A stretch of DNA of 64,000 nt from NCBI GenBank assembly GCA_902524595.1, contig CABZDS010000001.1:62001-126000 (forward strand). The letters run 5' to 3'. The notes beneath the pieces were generated by a model, which made no database searches, was not told where the DNA came from, and was given only the letters and a program-made list of their open reading frames with translations. This DNA is from an uncultured Pelagibacteraceae bacterium (GTDB taxonomy: Bacteria > Pseudomonadota > Alphaproteobacteria > Pelagibacterales > Pelagibacteraceae). The position numbers and the translations under genes are program-made. Shown piece after piece: positions 27,787 through 36,472 of this stretch. Each line of letters opens with the position of its first letter. Positions within the stretch are counted from its first letter, which is position 1.

Positions 27787-28044
27787 ATGTCAAACAAAGA
27801 AAAGCACTGGGAAAAAACTAAGGGATTAATGATTATTACATTAATTATTTGGTTTGTTTTCGGTTATCTGATCTTCATGTTTGGTTCTGACCTAAACACT
27901 TCAAGTTTTATGGGATATCCATTAGCGTATTACATGTGTGCGCAAGGTTCCATCATTGCATTTGTGGTCCTAATTTTTTGGTTTGCAAATCGACAGGAAA
28001 AAATCGATGAAGAGTTTGGTTTTACCGAAAAGGAGGATGATTAA
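27787..28044 (+). CDS. Symporter small subunit, DUF4212 family
   Basis: An 85-residue protein with two membrane segments (about residues 13-33 and 50-75) and the conserved pattern KTKGLMIITLIIWFVFGY and FPLAYYM-like YPLAYYMCAQGS. DUF4212 proteins are coded next to a VC_2705-type sodium/solute symporter and are thought to form a two-component transporter. The TAA stop overlaps the ATG of the large subunit by one base (TAATG), giving tight coupling. A strong ribosome-binding site precedes it. Confidence 0.9.
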   Translation: MSNKEKHWEKTKGLMIITLIIWFVFGYLIFMFGSDLNTSSFMGYPLAYYMCAQGSIIAFVVLIFWFANRQEKIDEEFGFTEKEDD

Positions 28045-29882
28045 TGTTTAAAGGCAATTTTATTGACAACCTACCAAAAATTTACGGAACATATACTGGA
28101 GGCTTCTTCATATTCATCATTTTGATGGCAATAGCAGAGCAAGCAGGTATGACCGCAAAAACAATTGGTATTTTGTTTGTAGCTTTTACAGTTTGTATAT
28201 ATGCCATAATTGGATATCTATCTAGAACTGTACAAGTCGACGCTTATTATGTTGCTGGAAGACAGGTACCAACAGTATTTAACGGAATGGCAACCGCAGC
28301 TGACTGGATGTCAGGTGCATCATTCGTTGCAATGGCTGGTGGTATTTACTTTGGTGGTTATACTTATATGGCTTTCTTAGTCGGATGGACTGGGGGATAC
28401 GTTTTAGTATCATCACTTTTAGCACCATACTTAAGAAAATTTGGATGTTATACTGTGCCAGATTTCATTGGAACAAGATATGGCGGAAACTTTGCAAGGT
28501 TCTGTGCCGTAGTTGTTTTAACATTGGCATCTTTCACATATGTAACAGCTCAAATTAACGCAACAGGAACTATTGCATCAAGAGCACTAAGTATTCCATT
28601 TGAATTAGGAGTTTGGGTTGGACTAGTAAGTATTTTACTTTGTTCAATGCTAGGTGGAATGAGAGCAGTAACTTGGACACAGGTTGCTCAATATATAGTA
28701 TTGATTGTTGCTTACCTAATTCCAGTATTCTGGATTAGTAACAAAGCAGGTTTTGGTTTCTTTCCACACTTTATGTTAGGTGAGGAAGTAGCTAGACTAG
28801 GTGCACTTGAATCGCAATTTGGATTAGTTAAAAATGCTGCTGCAGATATAAAAGCTGCAGGTGTACCAGGTGGTCTAAAATCTATCGCTGTATCACACGC
28901 AGGTGTGCCAGAAGGTGGAATGGCTGCATGGAAGTTTATTTCATTAGCACTATGTATGATGGTAGGAACAGCTTCTTTACCACACATTTTAATGAGATAC
29001 TTCACTACTCCAAGTGTTAAAGCTGCAAGAAAATCAGTGGCATGGTCACTATTCTTTATTGCATTGCTTTATACTTCAGCGCCAATGCTTGCAACATTAT
29101 CCAAAATCTCACTAATAGATCCAAACTTACCAACAGGTATTATTGGAAAACCAATTGCTGAAATTATGCAAATTGAGTGGGTAAATGCTTGGATTAATGT
29201 AAAACAAGCCTTCATAGCAGACTTTAACGGAGATGGCATTCTTCAGTTAAATGAATGGTTTATGAGAGGTGACGTCGTTGTACTAGCAACTCCTGAAGTT
29301 GCTGGATTACCATACGTAATCTCTGGACTAGTTGCTGCAGGAGGAATGGCTGCTGCGATGTCAACTGCTGATGGTCTAATTCTTGCTATCGCAAACGCTT
29401 TATCACATGATATCTATTACAAAATCATTGATCCAAAAGCGGATGTAAGAAAAAGATTGTTAGTTGCTAGAGCACTTCTAATAGTTATTGGTGCCGCTGG
29501 AGCATACATTGCATCGATGAGGATCACTAGTATCCTTGGTGCAGTTGCTTGGGCATTTGACTTTGCAATGTCAGGATTGTTCTTCCCATTAATACTTGGT
29601 GTATGGTGGAAAAGAGCAACACGACAAGGAGCAATCGCAGGTATGATAGCAGGTCTTGCATCAGGAACAGCTTATCTAATTTATGTTTATCCTAAGTTTA
29701 TGGGTAATGCGCCTTGGTTAGGTATTGACCATTTACGTTTCGGTATAATCGGAGCGTCGGTCTGTTTAGTTGTAATGGTTGTTGTAAGTTTAATGACTGA
29801 AGAACCAGATAAAGCTACACAGCAAATGGTAGACGAAGTTCGTGTTCCATCAGGTAAGACAATACTTGGTAAGCAACACTAA
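28044..29882 (+). CDS. Sodium/solute symporter large subunit (VC_2705 family, ActP-like)
   Basis: A 612-residue membrane protein of the SSS family with about 13 membrane helices. Visible family elements are YYVAGRQVPTVFNGMATAAD, DWMSGASFVAMAG, LRKFGCYTVPDFIGTRY and GMAAAMSTADGLILAIANAL. Members with a DUF4212 partner transport acetate, pyruvate or other short acids with sodium. The nearby acs gene makes acetate a reasonable guess, but it is not proved by the sequence. The gene is richer in G and C than its neighbours and ends with a strong terminator, both signs of high expression. Confidence 0.93.
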   Translation: MFKGNFIDNLPKIYGTYTGGFFIFIILMAIAEQAGMTAKTIGILFVAFTVCIYAIIGYLSRTVQVDAYYVAGRQVPTVFNGMATAADWMSGASFVAMAGGIYFGGYTYMAFLVGWTGGYVLVSSLLAPYLRKFGCYTVPDFIGTRYGGNFARFCAVVVLTLASFTYVTAQINATGTIASRALSIPFELGVWVGLVSILLCSMLGGMRAVTWTQVAQYIVLIVAYLIPVFWISNKAGFGFFPHFMLGEEVARLGALESQFGLVKNAAADIKAAGVPGGLKSIAVSHAGVPEGGMAAWKFISLALCMMVGTASLPHILMRYFTTPSVKAARKSVAWSLFFIALLYTSAPMLATLSKISLIDPNLPTGIIGKPIAEIMQIEWVNAWINVKQAFIADFNGDGILQLNEWFMRGDVVVLATPEVAGLPYVISGLVAAGGMAAAMSTADGLILAIANALSHDIYYKIIDPKADVRKRLLVARALLIVIGAAGAYIASMRITSILGAVAWAFDFAMSGLFFPLILGVWWKRATRQGAIAGMIAGLASGTAYLIYVYPKFMGNAPWLGIDHLRFGIIGASVCLVVMVVVSLMTEEPDKATQQMVDEVRVPSGKTILGKQH

Positions 29883-29894
29883 ATTAGACTTTTT

Positions 29895-29921
29895 GGGGGC
29901 GGTATCCGCCCCCATTTTTTT
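29895..29921 (+). terminator. Rho-independent terminator after the symporter gene
   Basis: An 8-base-pair GC stem (GGGGGCGG / CCGCCCCC) with a TAT loop at 29895-29913 is followed by a run of T residues to 29921. It starts 12 bases after the symporter stop. It is the clearest terminator in the window and stands out against the AT-rich background. Confidence 0.93.
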
Positions 29922-29928
29922 CAGATAA

Positions 29929-30264
29929 ATGCCTTTATATATTTTAGTAATAGACTACATTTTAGGTATCATTATGTGGACTTTAATTGGAAGATCTGCA
30001 ATGAATATTTTTCAAAAAGAAGATTCTGAATTCTTTTTTATGAAAGTATTTGTAAAATATACAAATCCAATTATTAAAATTTTTAAATTCATAACTCCTA
30101 GTTTCATTATAGGACCCTTAGTTCCACTTTATGTAGCGTGGTTTTTTTATATGTTTAGATTTTATTTAATGCCTTATTTAATGGGTTATTCTGTTATGGG
30201 AATGTTATCGTTTCCATTAGAAAGTGAAATAGCTGCGGAAATTTATAAAATATTTGGTAAATAA
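29929..30264 (+). CDS. Small YggT-like integral membrane protein
   Basis: A 111-residue protein with three hydrophobic segments (about 3-22, 53-80 and 82-97). The sequence IDYILGIIMWTLIGR and FVKYTNPIIKIFKFITPSFI echoes the YggT family layout of helix, amphipathic segment with a Pro-containing loop, and helix, but the YggT consensus is weaker than in the protein at 14.0-14.3 kb. Its ATG is only seven bases after the T-run of the terminator, so it has little space for a promoter or leader. Function unknown. Confidence 0.65.
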   Translation: MPLYILVIDYILGIIMWTLIGRSAMNIFQKEDSEFFFMKVFVKYTNPIIKIFKFITPSFIIGPLVPLYVAWFFYMFRFYLMPYLMGYSVMGMLSFPLESEIAAEIYKIFGK

Positions 30265-30311
30265 TAATTCAAATATATTCAAAAATTGATAGTACTAGTT
30301 TTTATTTATTA

Positions 30312-30971
30312 ATGAAAAATATACAAATTTCGCCTTCAATACTTTCTGCAGATTTTAGCCAATTAGGTGAGGAAATTAAAAGATTAGAAGATGGTGGCGC
30401 TGACTTAATTCATGTTGATGTAATGGATGGACATTTTGTTCCCAATATTACAATTGGTCCCCCAGTGATAAAAACACTTAGAAATTATACAAAATTACCT
30501 TTTGATGTACATTTAATGATCTCACCAGTTCATAAATATATAAAAAATTTTGCTGAAGCAGGATCTGATATAATAACAATTCACCCTGAAGCAACCGACA
30601 ATTTGATTGAGTCGATTAAACTTATAAAACAATTAAAGAAAAAAGTAGGCATATCTTTAAATCCAAATACGGAAGTAAGTGTCATTGAAAAATTATTAAA
30701 AGAAATAGATTTAGTTTTAATTATGAGTGTATATCCCGGTTTTGGTGGTCAAAAATTTATACCAGAAGTCATTGAAAAAATTAAAAAACTATATCAAATA
30801 AAAAAAGATAATAACTTAAGATTTGATATTGAAGTTGATGGCGGAATAAATTTCTCTAATTCAAAAGAGGTTATATCAGCGGGTGCAAATATATTAGTTT
30901 CTGGAACAACAATATTCAAAGAAAATAATGGTGATATTAAAAAAAATATTGAAACTCTAAAATCAATGTAA
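30312..30971 (+). CDS. rpe: Ribulose-phosphate 3-epimerase
   Basis: Interconverts ribulose 5-phosphate and xylulose 5-phosphate in the pentose phosphate pathway. The 219-residue TIM barrel has SPSILSADFSQLGEE, LIHVDVMDGHFVPNIT (metal and catalytic Asp), PFDVHLMI, LIMSVYPGFGGQKFIP and DGGIN with the second catalytic Asp. All standard motifs are present. It is followed two bases later by the heparinase-like gene, as in many alphaproteobacteria. Confidence 0.96.
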   Translation: MKNIQISPSILSADFSQLGEEIKRLEDGGADLIHVDVMDGHFVPNITIGPPVIKTLRNYTKLPFDVHLMISPVHKYIKNFAEAGSDIITIHPEATDNLIESIKLIKQLKKKVGISLNPNTEVSVIEKLLKEIDLVLIMSVYPGFGGQKFIPEVIEKIKKLYQIKKDNNLRFDIEVDGGINFSNSKEVISAGANILVSGTTIFKENNGDIKKNIETLKSM

Positions 30972-30972
30972 G

Positions 30973-32598
30973 ATGTATTTAAAAAATTCTTTAATTTTAA
31001 TAAATGAATTTTTTTACTACACTAAAAACCAAATAAGAAATTTATACTTAAAATCAAGGTTTTATAATAATAAAATTTCAAAAATTGAGATAAGCAACAT
31101 TTTCTATAGACCAAGTCTAAGTATTTTAAGCTGCTTGGTTAAATATGATAAAAAAAAAATTAAAATTGAAGAATTAGATAAAGATAATATTTGGGAAAGT
31201 GAATTATTAAGTAGTAATAACCTCAATAAACTAAATAATTTTTATTGGTTATTTAGTATTGATTTAAAATCTTCCCCAAGTATTACACAATCAATAATTA
31301 TTAAATGGATTGAAAAAAATCAAAGTTATAATTCATTAACATGGCAAACAGATATTTTATCAAAGAGAATAATATCTTGGATTGCAAACTCTAAATTATC
31401 TTATGATGAAAGTGATACTAAATATAAAAATAAATTTAATTTTTCTGTAAATAAACAGATTAATCATTTAATAAATGAAATAAGTAAATCTCGATCTGTT
31501 AATGATAAATTATTAGGCTGTATAGCAATAATAATTACAGGATTATCATACTCAAATGAAAAATTTTTAAATTATGGATTAGAATTACTGAGAAAAATTA
31601 TTATTAATTCATTTGACAATGAGTATTTTCCAAAAACGAGAAGTATCAGGCAGTTAAATTTTTATTTAAAATATTTTGTTCTTGTTAGAGAATTATTAAA
31701 GGAGTCTTTTAATGATATACCTGGATACCTTGATGAAATAATTTTCTATCTAGGAAAATCTTATTCTGTTTTTTCTAAAATCGAACAAAGTTTACTATTC
31801 AATGGGAACCATCAAAATGATTTAAAGGAATTTAATAAATATCTTTCGCTTTATAAATATAAGTTTGGAAATTCAAATAATGAAGTAGGAGGATACGCCA
31901 TTTTAAAAAACAAAAATTGTATTCTTGCAATGGATGTTGGAAATTCTCCTCAAAAAATTTATTCACATAACTATCAAAGTGGAGCTCTTTCATTTGAATT
32001 CTTCTACAAAGATAAAAAACTTATTTCAAATTCTGGTTACTTTCAGGATTATAAAAACAAATTAAATCTAATTTCAAAATCTACTGCCGCTCATTCAGCA
32101 CTTATAATTGATAATCATTCAAGTTGTTCATTTAGAAACAATGGAAATTATAAAACATTAGAAAACGGTTTGAAAATTAGTGATAAAAATATTGTTAATG
32201 AAAAAAACTATTGGTTAATCAAAGCATCTCATAATGGCTTTTTAAAAAAATTTGGAATTTTATATGAAAGATCTTTAGAATATTTCGTTGAAAAAAATAA
32301 ATTGATAGGAACTGATAAAATAATTTCAAAAAACAAGTTAGAAACAAAAAAATATGATATCAGATTTCATATGGAACCAGGTGTCAAGTTAACAAAAACT
32401 CTAGATAACAGAACTATACTAATTGAAATTGAAAATTCTGGATGGAAATTTTCAACTAACTGCGAGATTATAAATATTGAATCGGGTATATATTTCGGTA
32501 ATAAAAATGTTACTAGTGAAAACCAAAATATATGTTTATCAGGCAAAATAAAAGATATAACTCAGGAAATTAAATGGGCATTCGAAAAAATACAATAA
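30973..32598 (+). CDS. Heparinase II/III family protein
   Basis: A 541-residue protein with an alpha-helical first half (about 60-290) and a beta-rich second half containing the heparinase II/III-like signature around residues 315-390: YAILKNKNCILAMDVG, SHNYQSGALSFEFF and AAHSALIIDNHSS. Relatives are polysaccharide lyases, but members coded between rpe and purH in alphaproteobacteria are of unknown substrate and may act on cell-wall or exopolysaccharide. No clear signal peptide is visible. It overlaps the purH start by 25 bases, implying co-transcription. Confidence 0.85.
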   Translation: MYLKNSLILINEFFYYTKNQIRNLYLKSRFYNNKISKIEISNIFYRPSLSILSCLVKYDKKKIKIEELDKDNIWESELLSSNNLNKLNNFYWLFSIDLKSSPSITQSIIIKWIEKNQSYNSLTWQTDILSKRIISWIANSKLSYDESDTKYKNKFNFSVNKQINHLINEISKSRSVNDKLLGCIAIIITGLSYSNEKFLNYGLELLRKIIINSFDNEYFPKTRSIRQLNFYLKYFVLVRELLKESFNDIPGYLDEIIFYLGKSYSVFSKIEQSLLFNGNHQNDLKEFNKYLSLYKYKFGNSNNEVGGYAILKNKNCILAMDVGNSPQKIYSHNYQSGALSFEFFYKDKKLISNSGYFQDYKNKLNLISKSTAAHSALIIDNHSSCSFRNNGNYKTLENGLKISDKNIVNEKNYWLIKASHNGFLKKFGILYERSLEYFVEKNKLIGTDKIISKNKLETKKYDIRFHMEPGVKLTKTLDNRTILIEIENSGWKFSTNCEIINIESGIYFGNKNVTSENQNICLSGKIKDITQEIKWAFEKIQ

Positions 32599-34133
32599 AA
32601 ATTAAGACTGCTTTAATTTCATTGTCAGATAAATCCAATTTAAGACCATTATTAAATTTACTAAAAAAATATAAAATCAAAATAATAAGCTCAGGTGGCA
32701 CATACAAAAAAATTAAAAGTATGGGTTTTAAATGCTTAGAAGTATCTAAATTTACAAATTCAAAAGAACTGCTAGATGGAAGAGTAAAAACATTGCATCC
32801 AAAAATTCATTCTGGGATTTTGAATGTTAGGCAGAATAAAAAACATCAAAAAGAAATGAAAATTTACAATTATGAAAATATAGATCTTGTTATTATAAAT
32901 TTTTATCCATTTGAAAAAGTTTTATTAAGTAATTCTGGTCACAAAAATATAATTGAAAATATAGATATTGGAGGACCAACAATGGTTAGAGCAGCTGCAA
33001 AAAATTATAATGATGTAGTTATACTAAGTAACGCAAAACAGTATGAAGATTTAACTATTGAATTAAATAAAAATAAAGGTGCAACGAATTTAAAATTTAG
33101 AGAAAAATTGGCTGAAGAAGCATTTATGGAAACAGCATATTATGAATCAAAAATTTTTAATTATTTCAATCAGAAGTCCAAAAACCTTTTCCCAATTAAG
33201 AATATTTTTTCTGGAAAATTAGTTGAGAAGACAAGATATGGGGAAAACCCTCATCAAAAAGGAGCAATATATTCACAAAATAATAAGCAGGAAATTATTC
33301 AAATCAGTGGAAAACAACTCAGTTACAACAACTATAACGATCTTTATTCTGCCCTAAGTATATCCAAAACTTTACCAAAAAATAAGGGTGTAGCAATAAT
33401 TAAGCATGCTAATCCTTGTGGAGTTTCCATCAATCCAAACAAAATCAAATCTTTTAAAGAAGCTTTAGAAAGTGACCCAATTAGTGCCTATGGTGGTATT
33501 GTATCATGTAACTTTAAACTAAATAATAATTTAGCTAAAGAGATTAACAAAATATTTTTTGAGGTAATAGTTGCAAATGGATTTGACAAAAAATCAGTCA
33601 AACTTTTAAAAAAGAAAAAAAATCTAAGGCTAATTGATTCTAGTAAAGTAGAAAAAAATTTTAAATTTAATTTTATCAATAAATTTAATTCTATTTTAGC
33701 TCAAGATCCAGATACTCAACATTTTTCTAAGAAAAATTTTAAAGTTGTATCAAAATTAAAACCTACGAATAAAACTTTAAACAAACTTATTTTTGCATTT
33801 AATATATGCAGAAGTGTAAAATCGAATGCGATAGTCGTTACAAAAGATTACAGGACAATAGGCATAGGTTCTGGTCAACCAAGTAGGTTAGATAGTTGCA
33901 AAATAGCAATTGATAAAATGAAAAAGTTTCAGAAAATTAGCGATAGTGATGAAATCTTAGCAGCATCTGATGCATTTTTCCCGTTTGTTGATGGTATAGA
34001 AAAATTGGTACAAGCAGGAATTTCAGCAGTCATTCAACCGTCGGGTTCAAAAAATGATAAAGAAATTATTAAATATGCTAACCAAACAAATACTATTTTA
34101 GTATTTTCTAAAACAAGACACTTTAATCACTAA
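32574..34133 (+). CDS. purH: Bifunctional AICAR transformylase / IMP cyclohydrolase
   Basis: Catalyses the last two steps of IMP synthesis, using 10-formyl-THF from the folate pathway (folD is in the same window). The 519-residue protein has the cyclohydrolase part (LISSGGTYKKIKSM-like SSGGTYKKI, DGRVKTLHPKIHSGIL, IDIGGPTMVRAAAKN) and the transformylase part (RYGENPHQ, IIKHANPCG with the catalytic Lys-His pair, SDAFFPF, QPSGS). Length is normal. It starts within the heparinase-like gene and ends one base before the convergent pterin dehydratase gene. Confidence 0.96.
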   Translation: MGIRKNTIKIKTALISLSDKSNLRPLLNLLKKYKIKIISSGGTYKKIKSMGFKCLEVSKFTNSKELLDGRVKTLHPKIHSGILNVRQNKKHQKEMKIYNYENIDLVIINFYPFEKVLLSNSGHKNIIENIDIGGPTMVRAAAKNYNDVVILSNAKQYEDLTIELNKNKGATNLKFREKLAEEAFMETAYYESKIFNYFNQKSKNLFPIKNIFSGKLVEKTRYGENPHQKGAIYSQNNKQEIIQISGKQLSYNNYNDLYSALSISKTLPKNKGVAIIKHANPCGVSINPNKIKSFKEALESDPISAYGGIVSCNFKLNNNLAKEINKIFFEVIVANGFDKKSVKLLKKKKNLRLIDSSKVEKNFKFNFINKFNSILAQDPDTQHFSKKNFKVVSKLKPTNKTLNKLIFAFNICRSVKSNAIVVTKDYRTIGIGSGQPSRLDSCKIAIDKMKKFQKISDSDEILAASDAFFPFVDGIEKLVQAGISAVIQPSGSKNDKEIIKYANQTNTILVFSKTRHFNH

Positions 34134-34472
34134 TCAATTTATCTTATCTATTTTGGCAGCTAAAATAAAATCGCTCTCAGCAAGACCTTTAATTGCGTGA
34201 GTAAATATTTTAATTCTTGCATAGCCCCATCCAAACCACAGATCAGGGTGATGTCCCTCTGTTTCAGCAATTTCTCCAACTTTATTCACAAATTCTTGAC
34301 TTTGTAAAAAATCATCAAATTTAAAATTTTTTATTAAATGAAATCCATCTATTTTGTCCTCTATAACTTCCCATCCATCAACTTGTTTTAAATATTTATG
34401 AATTTCTTCTGTGTTAAATGGCGGGATGTTCCCTTCGCACGGGATACATTTTTTACTTGCTAAATCACTCAT
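34134..34472 (-). CDS. phhB: Pterin-4a-carbinolamine dehydratase
   Basis: A 112-residue protein with the family motif ETEGHHPDLWFGWGYARI, whose His-His-Pro forms the active site, and THAIKGLAESDFILA. PCD/DCoH recycles the pterin product of aromatic amino acid hydroxylases or detoxifies carbinolamines in other pathways. No phenylalanine hydroxylase is in this window. It lies just upstream (in its own direction, downstream) of tRNA-Gly on the same strand, with 16 bases between them. Confidence 0.93.
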   Translation of the reverse strand: MSDLASKKCIPCEGNIPPFNTEEIHKYLKQVDGWEVIEDKIDGFHLIKNFKFDDFLQSQEFVNKVGEIAETEGHHPDLWFGWGYARIKIFTHAIKGLAESDFILAAKIDKIN

Positions 34473-34488
34473 AATATAATTCCTTTAA

Positions 34489-34563
34489 TGGAGCGGGCAA
34501 TGGGACTTGAACCCACGACCTTCTCGTTGGCAACGAGACGCTCTACCACTGAGCTATGCCCGC
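34489..34563 (-). tRNA. tRNA-Gly (anticodon GCC)
   Basis: The minus strand reads as a complete 75-base cloverleaf: acceptor GCGGGCA with TGCCCGC, D arm GCTCAGTGGTAGAGC, anticodon stem TCTCG / CGAGA with loop TTGCCAA (anticodon GCC), T arm GTGGG TTCAAGT CCCAT, discriminator T and an encoded CCA. It decodes GGC and GGT. It is the only tRNA found in the window. Confidence 0.97.
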
Positions 34564-34685
34564 TTATTCTTACTTATCAAAACTAAAAGTTTTTTTGGAA
34601 TTTAGCAAGTGATTAAATTATTATATGCGACTATCGAAACATTTCTGTTAGTTGTAACTTTATAAAGAATAATTATAATTATAAT

Positions 34686-35327
34686 ATGAATATTAATGAA
34701 TTACCAAAAACTATACCAATTTTTCCTCTATCTAATTTTATAATGTTTCCCGGCACAACTGTTCCACTGAATATTTTTGAGCCTCGATATTTACAAATGG
34801 TAAATGATAGTATGAAAAAGCATAGAATGATTGGAATGATACAGCCAAAAAAAACAGGGTCTTTGAAAAAACCTGATTTATACGAAATAGGATGTATTGG
34901 AAAAATTACAAGTTTCAATGAAACAGAAGATGGTAGAATACTTATTATTTTAAACGGTATTTGTAGATACAAAATTAACTCAGAGTTAAATACCGACAAG
35001 ATGTACCGTGAGTGCAGTGTTCAGTATGATAAATTTTCAAAAGATATAATGCAAAAAAGTAATGAAGTTAACTTTTCAGACTTAAGCTTAATTATGAAGA
35101 ACATGAGAACATTTTTCAAAAAACAAGGGTATATTGTGAACTTAAAAGACTTAGAAAAGAAGGATCTTAGCCAAACTCTTAATGATCTATCAATGGCATC
35201 GCCCTTCTCATTAGAGGAAAAACAAATATTATTAGAAAGTCTTGATATAAATGTAAGAAAAGAAAAAATGGAACAAATTTTAAATAATTATATTAAAGAC
35301 GAGTTTGAAAATACTACTCTTCAATAA
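34686..35327 (+). CDS. Lon protease N-terminal (LON substrate-binding) domain protein
   Basis: A 213-residue stand-alone Lon-N domain protein without the ATPase or protease parts. Visible motifs are IPIFPLSNFIMFPGTTVPLN and IFEPRYLQMV near the start, IGMIQPKK, and GRILIILNGICRYKI. Proteins of this type are common in alphaproteobacteria; they may bind substrates or partners, but the role is not known. The first ATG at 34686 fits the family start. It ends one base before the convergent UbiH-type gene. Confidence 0.9.
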   Translation: MNINELPKTIPIFPLSNFIMFPGTTVPLNIFEPRYLQMVNDSMKKHRMIGMIQPKKTGSLKKPDLYEIGCIGKITSFNETEDGRILIILNGICRYKINSELNTDKMYRECSVQYDKFSKDIMQKSNEVNFSDLSLIMKNMRTFFKKQGYIVNLKDLEKKDLSQTLNDLSMASPFSLEEKQILLESLDINVRKEKMEQILNNYIKDEFENTTLQ

Positions 35328-35328
35328 T

Positions 35329-36411
35329 TTATAAGTTTAATCCTTTATCCGATAAAATATTAGAATACTTTTTAAAAATAGAATTTTTATTTAATATACT
35401 AAAAACTGTTTTTGAAATTGAATTATTAATATTGCTATCTAATCTAAAAAATTCATAAATTCCATCGATTGCTTTTCCATAAAGATAATTAAGATGTTTA
35501 GTAGAACTCTGGAAATCTTCAGCAACAGAGAAATCTATTGGAAGACCTAAAGATAATCTATCATTAATTATTTTTGATATTATTTTAATATCCCTAATTG
35601 TCATGTTGAATCCTTGACCTGCAAGGGGATGTATGCGATGAATTAAATCACCAAAAGCAAGGATGTTATTATTAGTATAATTTCTAAGCATTTGAAAACT
35701 CAGAGTAAAGTTTTCAATTTTACTTATTTTAGTAAATGAATAGAAAGAATTATATTTTTTGAATATATCCAATATTTTTTCATCATCTATTTTTGCTCCC
35801 CTATAAGAAAAAACTATTGAAGTTTTAGTATTAGACAATGGTAAAAATGCCAGAGGTCCAAATTTTGTAAAAACTTGAATAGCTATATTATTATCTTTAC
35901 GCCGATGATTTATTAGAAATGTATATGCTCTACTTTTATAATCTTTTTTTATTTTATTTGTAAAAAATTTATTTGAAATAAAATTTTTATTTTCACTGTT
36001 TATTACTAAATCATAAATTTTAGTTTTTTTTAAAATATTTTGACTAACAGTATCTGAATTAAAGAATTTTATAGATTTAGATTTTTTTACTTTTTTTAAA
36101 AAAATTTCATTCAATTCGGAATAAGATATTAAATTAAAAACTTCTTTATTTTTTTTATTAAAGTTAATTTTTTCTTTAGACCGAGAGTCTTCAGTAAAAA
36201 TTTTAATTTCTTTACTTTTCCAATGTTTAATATTCGATTTTGTTAAAGATTTTAAATAATCAAAATTCTCACTCGATAAAGCTATTGTTCTATTTGTTTT
36301 TACCTTTTGAATTTTTTTATTTAAATATATGTCAACATTGAGTTTTTTTTCAGAAAAAAGGTAAGCAAGAATCAAATTTGTTAAATTTTGGCCTATAAGA
36401 CAAATTTTCAT
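35329..36411 (-). CDS. UbiH/UbiF-type FAD-dependent monooxygenase
   Basis: A 360-residue flavoprotein of the ubiquinone hydroxylase family. The second FAD-binding motif is clear: ILAFGDLIHRIHPLAGQGFN (GDxxHxxxPxxGQG). The N-terminal dinucleotide motif is degenerate, LIGQNLTNLIL in place of GGGxxG. The enzyme probably hydroxylates the aromatic ring of a ubiquinone precursor at the membrane; the exact position (C1, C5 or C6) cannot be told. It is shorter than typical UbiH (about 390-400). Divergent from ftsK across 61 bases. Confidence 0.82.
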   Translation of the reverse strand: MKICLIGQNLTNLILAYLFSEKKLNVDIYLNKKIQKVKTNRTIALSSENFDYLKSLTKSNIKHWKSKEIKIFTEDSRSKEKINFNKKNKEVFNLISYSELNEIFLKKVKKSKSIKFFNSDTVSQNILKKTKIYDLVINSENKNFISNKFFTNKIKKDYKSRAYTFLINHRRKDNNIAIQVFTKFGPLAFLPLSNTKTSIVFSYRGAKIDDEKILDIFKKYNSFYSFTKISKIENFTLSFQMLRNYTNNNILAFGDLIHRIHPLAGQGFNMTIRDIKIISKIINDRLSLGLPIDFSVAEDFQSSTKHLNYLYGKAIDGIYEFFRLDSNINNSISKTVFSILNKNSIFKKYSNILSDKGLNL

Positions 36412-36472
36412 AACAAAATAATTTTAACAATAAAAATTAAATGATACAAAGTGACAAATGCAGTTTTGATTC

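Noticed and set aside
34564..34685. Possible small RNA or second tRNA beside tRNA-Gly
   Set aside because: I could not find a cloverleaf or a stable hairpin; the 122 bases probably hold only promoters for tRNA-Gly and the Lon-N gene.
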